NCBI GenBank assembly: GCA_023436825.1
Contig: JAEZHS010000039.1
Span: forward strand, 1 to 5,712
Reading direction: 5' to 3'
Source of the DNA: Pseudomonadota bacterium
GTDB taxonomy: Bacteria > Pseudomonadota > Alphaproteobacteria > Reyranellales > Reyranellaceae
DNA: 5,712 bases
Below are positions 4,951 to 5,712 of this stretch, piece by piece (positions within the stretch are counted from its first letter, which is position 1; each line of letters begins with the position of its first letter). The translations under genes were made by a program, and so were the position numbers. The notes under the pieces were generated by a model, which was not told where the DNA came from, made no database searches, and worked only from the letters and a program-made list of their open reading frames with translations.

Positions 4951-5712
4951 TTAAGCCGTCGCTTCGACCATCCGGCCCGCCGGCTGCGCCAGCAGGGCGG
5001 GGCGGAACAGCAGGGTGACGAGCAGTTCCCAGCCCAGTGAGATCATCAGCAGCCGGCCCATGCTGGCGGTGCCAGGATGGCTCGATAGCCACAGCGCGCC
5101 GAACGCCGTGGCCGTCGTCATGGCGCTGAACACCACGGCCCGCATCAGGCTCGACTGCAGCATGGCCGTCTCGCCGGCGCGCCAGGCCAGCACGAAGTAG
5201 ATGTTGAAGGCGACGCCGACGCCGAACAGCAACGGCAGGGCGATGATGTTGGTGAAGTTCAACGGCAGGTCGAGGGCCGCGCAGGTGCCGAACGTCAGCA
5301 GGCCGCTCAGCATGACGGGCACCATGGTGAGCACGACGTCGCGCACCCGGCGCAGCACGGCGGCCAGCAGCACCGTGATCGCCAGGAACGAGTAGGCCCC
5401 CGCCTGCAGGAAGGCGTGGACGATGCTCTCGCCCGACGCAGCGGTGGAGATCGGCCAGCCAGTCGCATCCGGCGCCACGGACTGCACCGCCCGCGCGAAC
5501 TGCCGGAGGGCTGCGTCGTCATGGTCGTCCTTCGGCAGCACCAGCAGCCGGGCGCGCCCGTCCACGGCCGTCCAGTCGGCGATGAGCTCGCCCGGCAGGT
5601 TCTCGATGGAGATCGGGCGAGCCTTCAGCTCGGCGCGCACCTGGTCGAGCATGATCCTGGTCGGCGTCACCACGGCCGTCGCCGCCGCGGCGCGAACCTC
5701 CGGCGTGGCGGC
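4951..5712 (-). CDS. hpnN: HpnN-like hopanoid transporter, RND/MMPL superfamily, 5'-truncated by the window edge
   Basis: C-terminal part of a large inner-membrane RND-superfamily protein resembling HpnN, which moves hopanoids to the outer membrane. The frame is open to the right edge (upstream residues read AATPEVRAAAATAVV), so the GTG at 5673 is internal; about 253 residues of an expected 850-900 are present. Counting from that GTG, a periplasmic segment (1-88, with NLPGELIADWTAVDGRARLL at 25-44) is followed by membrane segments near 91-107, 112-134, 139-163, 178-197 and 207-229. The stretch NFTNIIALPLLFGVGVAFN at 139-157 with IYFVLAWRAG after it, and LSSHPGTASMGRLL at 196-209, are what I recognise as HpnN-like. 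The stop is TAA (4953-4951), five bases from the nested inverted repeat. It faces the MlaC-like gene tail to tail, so the two are not one operon. Another MMPL-type lipid exporter is the main alternative. Confidence 0.85.
   Translation of the reverse strand, partial: AATPEVRAAAATAVVTPTRIMLDQVRAELKARPISIENLPGELIADWTAVDGRARLLVLPKDDHDDAALRQFARAVQSVAPDATGWPISTAASGESIVHAFLQAGAYSFLAITVLLAAVLRRVRDVVLTMVPVMLSGLLTFGTCAALDLPLNFTNIIALPLLFGVGVAFNIYFVLAWRAGETAMLQSSLMRAVVFSAMTTATAFGALWLSSHPGTASMGRLLMISLGWELLVTLLFRPALLAQPAGRMVEATA

Noticed and set aside
1..5712. CRISPR array, phage or defence island
   Set aside because: No regularly spaced direct repeats, integrase, transposase, or defence-associated domains were seen; the GH25 enzyme alone is not evidence of a prophage because it has a lipoprotein signal and no phage neighbours.

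Overview
The window is GC-rich, tightly packed bacterial chromosome. GC-ending codons, Bug/TctC substrate-binding proteins, a crotonase gene, an MlaC-type lipid carrier and an HpnN-type hopanoid RND transporter together suggest an alphaproteobacterium (Rhodospirillales, Reyranella or Bradyrhizobium-like). This placement is inferred from gene content; no rRNA or other taxonomic marker is present.

Layout, left to right. (1) Positions 1-549 (+): C-terminal two thirds of an enoyl-CoA hydratase/isomerase whose start lies outside the window. (2) 557-1381 (+): a GH25 muramidase-like lipoprotein, 7 bases after the previous stop. (3) 1458-2471 and 2576-3565 (+): two tandem Bug/TctC periplasmic solute-binding proteins with no TctA/TctB membrane partners in view; each is preceded by a potential RNA hairpin touching its translation start region. 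(4) 3598-3936 (-): a small unrecognised lipoprotein, convergent with the second TctC. (5) About 280 bases with no supportable gene, between the divergent lipoprotein and (6) 4217-4849 (+): an MlaC/Ttg2D-family periplasmic lipid-binding protein, most likely starting at a GTG. (7) 4860-4945: a nested inverted repeat that fills most of the spacer between two convergent genes. (8) 4951-5712 (-): C-terminal part of an HpnN-like RND transporter, running off the right edge.

The window looks like several short transcription units, not one pathway. Its unifying theme is the cell envelope: every complete gene encodes an exported protein or lipoprotein, and four of them carry twin-arginine-like signal peptides. 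The MlaC-like and HpnN-like genes meet tail to tail and both belong to families that move lipids between inner and outer membrane. The most distinctive non-coding object is the 86-base nested inverted repeat between them. I see no CRISPR array, tRNA, rRNA, transposase, phage gene or defence system, and no clear new multi-gene system.
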